Shown here: positions 6,206 through 8,187 of the stretch, in pieces
How the letters are laid out: the number at the start of each line of letters is the position of its first letter
Numbering within the stretch: position 1 is the stretch's first letter
Assembly: GCA_905206455.1 (NCBI GenBank)
Contig: CAJLHL010000098.1
Span: 1 to 8,187 of the forward strand
Length of the DNA stretch: 8,187 nucleotides
Source: an uncultured Eubacteriales bacterium
Lineage (GTDB): Bacteria; Bacillota; Clostridia; Peptostreptococcales; Anaerovoracaceae
Direction of reading: 5' to 3'
Notes under the pieces: generated by a model
Database searches by the model: none
What the model was told of the DNA's origin: nothing
Seen by the model: only the letters and a program-made list of their open reading frames with translations
Program-made: the position numbers and the translations under genes

Positions 6206-7448
6206 TCCAGCTGTTCAGGTAGGATTCCTGCTCGTCTGTCAGATGGTCTATAGTAATGCCCCATGCTTCCAGACGGCGGCAGGCCACCAGATGATCGATC
6301 TCATCGGTGACATAAATCACCTTATTCTCCAGCCGGTCTTTATTATTCCTCACATAAAGCGCTGACAGCGCCTGTACTGCGAAGCTCATATCCATGATTT
6401 CCGCCGGATGCCCGTTGGACGCTGCGATATTGACAAGCCGGCCTTCCGCCAGCACATTGATCCACTTTCCGTCAGGCAGAAGATATGCCGTAATATTTTC
6501 TCTCGCTTCCTTTGCCTCGGAAGCGTTTGCCTCCAGCCATTCCATGTCTATCTCCACATTAAAATGACCCGCGTTGGAGAGAATAGCATGTTCCTTCATA
6601 GCCATCATGTGATCGCCTGTGATGACGTGTTCACATCCGGTAACCGTCACAAAGATATCTCCTTTTGGAGCCGCATCCGCCATAGTCATCACATCATAGC
6701 CGTCCATCCTGGCTTCGATGGCTTTCACCGGATCCACTTCCGTTACGATCACTTTCGCTCCCAGAGAAGCCGCTCTCATAGCGACCCCCTTGCCGCACCA
6801 GCCGTAGCCTGCCACCACAACAGTCTTGGAAGCCACGATAAGATTCGTATTGTGCATGATGGAATCCCAGACAGACTGTCCGGTGCCATAACGGTTGTCG
6901 AAAAGATGCTTGCACTTGGCATCGTTGACCGCTACCATAGGAAACTTCAGAACGCCGTCCTTTTCCATGGCCTTCAGACGAATCACACCGGTAGTCGTTT
7001 CCTCACAGCCGCCCCACACGTTTTCGATAAGCTCCGGCATCTCCCTGTGAATCATACTCACCAGATCGCCTCCGTCGTCGATGATGATATTCGGGCCGTC
7101 GGACAGAGTTTTGCGGATATGATCGAAGTACTGATCCTCCTGTGCTCCGTGAACGGCAAAAACTCTCATACCGTCTTCCGCCAGAGCCGCAGCGATTTCA
7201 TCTTTTGTAGACAGCACATTGCTTCCGGTCACCGACATCCGGGCTCCTCCCGCCGCCAGAACACGGCAGAGATAGGCAGTCTTCGCTTCCAAATGCACGG
7301 ATAAAGCGATTTTTACTCCCTCAAAGGGACGGCTCTCGGAAAATTCCTTTTCCAGTCCCCGCAGCAGCGGCATATTGTTTCTGACCCACTCGATTTTGCG
7401 GTGACCGTCCGGCGCCAGCGAAATATCTCTGATTTCATATCTGTCCAT
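6198..7448 (-). CDS. ahcY: S-adenosylhomocysteine hydrolase, short archaeal/Thermotoga-type
   Basis: The enzyme splits S-adenosylhomocysteine reversibly into adenosine and homocysteine using bound NAD, relieving product inhibition of methyltransferases. The 416-residue protein keeps the family's key residues: H52, D125 in DDGGD, E150 in EETTTG, K180, D184 and N185 in CKHLFDNRYGTGQS, and H295 in NAGHF. H347 lies in GHPAEIMD. The NAD-binding Rossmann loop is GYGWCGKG (214-221). Several features mark the short clade typical of archaea, Thermotoga and some clostridia: WCGKG instead of DVGKG, Thr188 where the human enzyme has Cys195, and an end in YLNSWNV without the C-terminal HYRY tail that closes the neighbouring subunit's NAD site. 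Relatives in methanogens prefer S-inosylhomocysteine, so substrate preference is open. An AAAGGAA stretch lies about 10 nt before the ATG, a slightly long spacing. It is followed by an 8-bp overlap with mutY. Confidence 0.94.
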   Translation of the reverse strand: MDRYEIRDISLAPDGHRKIEWVRNNMPLLRGLEKEFSESRPFEGVKIALSVHLEAKTAYLCRVLAAGGARMSVTGSNVLSTKDEIAAALAEDGMRVFAVHGAQEDQYFDHIRKTLSDGPNIIIDDGGDLVSMIHREMPELIENVWGGCEETTTGVIRLKAMEKDGVLKFPMVAVNDAKCKHLFDNRYGTGQSVWDSIMHNTNLIVASKTVVVAGYGWCGKGVAMRAASLGAKVIVTEVDPVKAIEARMDGYDVMTMADAAPKGDIFVTVTGCEHVITGDHMMAMKEHAILSNAGHFNVEIDMEWLEANASEAKEARENITAYLLPDGKWINVLAEGRLVNIAASNGHPAEIMDMSFAVQALSALYVRNNKDRLENKVIYVTDEIDHLVACRRLEAWGITIDHLTDEQESYLNSWNV

Positions 7449-7495
7449 TATTTTTTCTTTCCTTTCTGTCTCTTTACATCACAGCGCCGCTCTCG

Positions 7496-7512
7496 CCGTC
7501 TTCTGCAGACGG
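7496..7512 (-). promoter_or_regulatory. Small hairpin in the ahcY leader
   Basis: A 6-bp perfect stem (CCGTCT 7496-7501 with AGACGG 7507-7512) with a 5-nt loop lies about 48 nt before the ahcY start, inside the leader expected from the 7528-7556 promoter. It has no U-tail and does not match the SAH riboswitch as I know it. Its role is unknown. Confidence 0.25.
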
Positions 7513-7527
7513 AAAATTCGCCTGTCG

Positions 7528-7556
7528 ATTTTGCGGGAATCACAGCTTTCGGTAAA
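7528..7556 (-). promoter_or_regulatory. Possible weak promoter of ahcY-mutY
   Basis: On the minus strand TTTACC (7551-7556) and CAAAAT (7528-7533) are separated by 17 bp, with four of six matches in each hexamer. It would give a leader of about 72 nt. The 207-bp gap before ahcY holds no clear terminator for the smr gene, so read-through from smr is the alternative. Confidence 0.3.
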
Positions 7557-7655
7557 AATCTGCGGAATTCAGCGTTTTCCGGCACTCTACTGAAATCGTT
7601 CTCAAGCTCTGCTCAAGGGAGCCCATCAGAACTCTTCCCGGATTGAAAGAAGATC

Positions 7656-8048
7656 CTACAGCAAAATAATCGTAATACCGTGATTGCACTGTTCCAAGTC
7701 CGCATCCCCTGAGAGATCCGGATAGCGCAGAAGCGCCCGCTGGGTACAGGAATCGAAGATCGAAAAATCTTCGCCCCGGATATAGTCCCGGATATTGCCC
7801 TTGCGCATCTGCGCATCTAAAAACGATGGAAGCGAATTTTTGATCATTCCGCCTCTTCCGCTGGAACCGTAGCCGTGAATCAGTTTCATGCAAGTCCATT
7901 TACCGAATTTCGCCGCAGCGATCTCCTCCTCGATGCGTTTGTGCGCTTGTCCTACAGTAGGCAAACCTCTTTCGATATTGCAGATTTTCATCTTGGACCC
8001 TTGCGGCCCCGAAAATCCACGACCGCTCGTAATACGACGTTTTGCCAT
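7656..8048 (-). CDS. Small Smr-domain (MutS2 C-terminal-like) protein
   Basis: The 130-residue product is almost entirely one Smr domain (about 20-130). It has the signature LIHGYGSSGRGGMIKNSL (56-73), where the HGxGxG loop is the nucleic-acid-binding or nuclease element in the family, and ends in CNHGITIILL, a typical final strand. Smr domains bind or nick nucleic acids. They occur in MutS2 and in stand-alone proteins tied to ribosome rescue and RNA cleavage; the role of this short clostridial form is not known to me. Two starts are possible. The ATG at 8048 has GGGGAG 8 nt upstream and adds a basic, Gly-rich extension (MAKRRITSGRGF). The ATG at 7991 has AAGGG 6 nt upstream and begins MKICNIERGLPTV, like most relatives. 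I kept the longer one because its ribosome binding site is better. It is the first gene of the leftward smr-ahcY-mutY cluster; no promoter is obvious upstream. Confidence 0.8.
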   Translation of the reverse strand: MAKRRITSGRGFSGPQGSKMKICNIERGLPTVGQAHKRIEEEIAAAKFGKWTCMKLIHGYGSSGRGGMIKNSLPSFLDAQMRKGNIRDYIRGEDFSIFDSCTQRALLRYPDLSGDADLEQCNHGITIILL

Positions 8049-8133
8049 CTCCCATACTCCCCGGAAACAGTGACTGAAATATACCGGCCGAAATACAATG
8101 ACATCCGGACCGGCTATTTATCCCGATATACCG

Positions 8134-8179
8134 TCGGCATACGGGCGGACCGAAATCCCGGTCCGCCCGTCTGAGCCGA
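8134..8179. repeat. Strong GC-rich hairpin at the right edge
   Basis: A 12-bp perfect stem (8141-8152 ACGGGCGGACCG with 8159-8170 CGGTCCGCCCGT) with loop AAATCC is extended by TCGGC/GCCGA (8134-8138 with 8175-8179) across a small internal loop. A wider pair TATTTATC (8115-8122) and GATAAATA (8178-8185) competes with the extension. No U-run follows on the minus strand, and the + side is cut off after 8187. It may be a terminator of a gene outside the window or a structured leader of the Smr gene. Confidence 0.5.
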
Positions 8180-8187
8180 TAAATACT

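Noticed and set aside
6408..7304. 298-codon + strand frame opposite ahcY
   Set aside because: It lies antisense to conserved SAH hydrolase sequence, has no ribosome binding site and has a His/Arg-rich composition typical of a shadow frame.
7449..7655. SAH riboswitch before ahcY
   Set aside because: Only a short 6-bp hairpin is present; I could not find the conserved SAH-riboswitch core, though a covariance search would be decisive.

Overview
The window looks like an ordinary chromosomal segment from an anaerobic, Gram-positive-type bacterium, most likely class Clostridia (Bacillota). The reasons are purine-rich AGGAGG-type ribosome binding sites, sigma-A-type promoters and U-tailed hairpin terminators. 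The gene families point the same way: a cell-wall amidase with copper-amine-oxidase-like stalk domains, a stand-alone NifX/NifB-C-like protein with a His/Cys tail, a short Smr-domain protein and the short 'archaeal/Thermotoga-type' S-adenosylhomocysteine hydrolase. Base composition is moderate and similar throughout. I see no insertion sequence, phage gene, CRISPR array, tRNA or rRNA. The assignment comes from protein features only, not from a marker gene.

Left part (1-1943): a possible short leftward transcription unit (promoter 185-213, candidate 25-codon ORF 35-112) lies beyond a bidirectional terminator (238-269). The terminator closes the leftward gene for an exported N-acetylmuramoyl-L-alanine amidase (314-1795). 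A 148-bp divergent promoter region with an inverted repeat (1859-1876) separates the amidase from a rightward gene for a small membrane-anchored extracytoplasmic protein of unknown function (1944-2510), which ends at a very strong terminator (2522-2569).

Middle part (2570-5096): two rightward single-gene units follow. The first is a NifX-like protein with a textbook TTGACA-17-TATAAT promoter and its own terminator. The second is threonine synthase (3543-5024), with a good promoter about 230 bp upstream and a long, GC-rich, apparently structured leader that I could not match to a known riboswitch class. A bidirectional hairpin (5055-5095) is shared by the converging thrC and mutY units.

Right part (5093-8187): a leftward cluster reads Smr-domain protein, then S-adenosylhomocysteine hydrolase (ahcY), then adenine DNA glycosylase (mutY). 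ahcY and mutY overlap by 8 bp and are almost certainly cotranscribed. A strong GC hairpin lies at the right edge.

The genes serve separate housekeeping jobs: wall turnover, metal-cofactor handling, threonine biosynthesis, methyl-cycle recycling and oxidative-damage repair. Nothing clearly forms a new multi-gene system. The most interesting leads are the unexplained thrC leader, the orphan NifX-like protein with its metal-binding tail, the tiny unit at the left edge and the atypical AhcY clade.
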